Below, piece after piece: positions 63,674-64,000 of a DNA stretch of 64,000 bases. The notes beneath the pieces were generated by a model. It was given only the letters and a program-made list of their open reading frames with translations. It searched no databases and was not told where the DNA came from. The translations under genes and the position numbers were made by a program. The stretch is from NCBI GenBank assembly GCA_019638285.1, contig JAHBUB010000005.1, forward strand, positions 62,001-126,000. The letters are read 5' to 3'. The DNA is from Cyclobacteriaceae bacterium. Lineage in GTDB: Bacteria; Bacteroidota; Bacteroidia; Cytophagales; Cyclobacteriaceae. The first letter of the stretch is position 1, and each line of letters starts with the position of its first letter.

Positions 63674-64000
63674 ATGAAATTGAGTTTTAAACTCCTGCCT
63701 GTTCTTATTATAGTAGGTTCACTTCTGCTTCTGTTCCTGGTCAATATCTCTTTGGGAAGCATTCAAATACCATTCACAAAGGTGATAGCCAGCATTTTCT
63801 CTCATGGAGATGGCCATGATACCTATTATAGTATCATTTGGCAGTTAAGGATTCCCAAAGCTATTACCTGTGTGGTGGCTGGATCGGCCCTATCAATTGC
63901 CGGCTTACTCATGCAGACCCTGTTCAGAAATCCGCTAGCTGGACCTGATGTTTTGGGTCTTAGCTCTGGAGCCAGTCTAATGGTGGCCTTTGTATTACTT
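63674..64000 (+). CDS. FecCD-family ABC transporter permease (3' end off the window)
   Basis: The first 109 residues are visible. The signature IIWQLRIPKAITCVVAGSAL followed by LLMQTLFRNPLAGPDVLGLS is diagnostic of the FecCD/BtuC family, which imports iron-siderophores, haem or cobalamin. Hydrophobic segments are at about 8-27 and 65-82. ATG at 63674 gives a charged start (MKLSFK) followed by a membrane helix. Its orientation is divergent from the ribosomal operon. The likely ATPase and binding-protein genes would follow to the right; the BtuF-like protein at 28417 is a distant candidate. Confidence 0.93.
   Translation, partial: MKLSFKLLPVLIIVGSLLLLFLVNISLGSIQIPFTKVIASIFSHGDGHDTYYSIIWQLRIPKAITCVVAGSALSIAGLLMQTLFRNPLAGPDVLGLSSGASLMVAFVLL

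Overview
The window reads as a chromosomal segment of a Bacteroidota bacterium, most likely a Cytophagales relative. The support is: two full promoters of the Bacteroidota primary sigma type (TTTG-N19-TAnnTTTG), AT-rich leaders without clear Shine-Dalgarno boxes, DUF4252 proteins next to an ECF sigma factor, the Bacteroidota form of LptD, a fused DAHP synthase-chorismate mutase, and carA-eno placed directly after rplQ. No rRNA, tRNA, CRISPR array, insertion sequence or phage gene was seen. The content is mainly core metabolism and envelope genes.

Layout. Positions 1-2921 (minus) hold an ECF sigma factor, an anti-sigma-like membrane protein, two DUF4252 proteins and the start of an ABC ATPase that runs off the left edge. 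Positions 3010-10237 hold a DUF2007 protein, an OmpA-family protein with PD40 and carboxypeptidase-regulatory-like domains, a four-helix membrane protein, dtd, an NAD(P)-binding protein, a YkvA protein, an A-type Fe-S carrier, folB, a DivIVA-domain protein and a WD40 protein. Positions 10313-20301 hold a phosphopantetheinyl transferase, a redoxin, a SirB1-type protein, an MccB-like carboxyltransferase, an MCE protein and a cell-wall amidase divergent from lptD, then lysS. Positions 20556-25472 hold proline dehydrogenase and a shikimate set (DAHP synthase/chorismate mutase, aroB, aroA).

Positions 25469-32766 hold a monooxygenase-like protein, a class A PBP, a BtuF-like protein, an M42 peptidase, a PccB-like carboxyltransferase, a small lipoprotein and CsbD. 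Positions 32971-37297 hold a CHASE3-PAS histidine kinase, a porin-like protein, an NtrC-type regulator and a lone receiver domain. Positions 37825-46220 hold Ppx/GppA, a DUF4139 protein, an Ldh-family oxidoreductase, an outer-membrane protein, FtsB/DivIC, two paralogous DUF2147-like membrane proteins, an NTF2-like protein, an orphan lipoprotein and an RluA-type pseudouridine synthase. Positions 46310-48733 are eno and carA.

Positions 48879-63413 are one uninterrupted ribosomal super-operon on the minus strand: rplC-D-W-B-rpsS-rplV-rpsC-rplP-rpmC-rpsQ-rplN-X-E-rpsN-(internal promoter)-rpsH-rplF-R-rpsE-rpmD-rplO-secY-map-infA-rpmJ-rpsM-K-D-rpoA-rplQ, closed by a strong terminator. rpsJ, which normally precedes rplC, is missing. 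A divergent FecCD-type permease begins there instead and runs off the right edge.

The observations most worth a second look are: the shared or touching stop codons at most convergent gene junctions; the ECF/DUF4252 locus with its palindrome; the two matched promoters of the ribosomal cluster; the operator-like inverted repeat before the FecCD gene; and the lineage-specific protein features (an A-type carrier without its CxC motif, an RGG-rich S3 tail, an L36 without zinc ligands). I found no clear candidate for an entirely new defence or mobile system.
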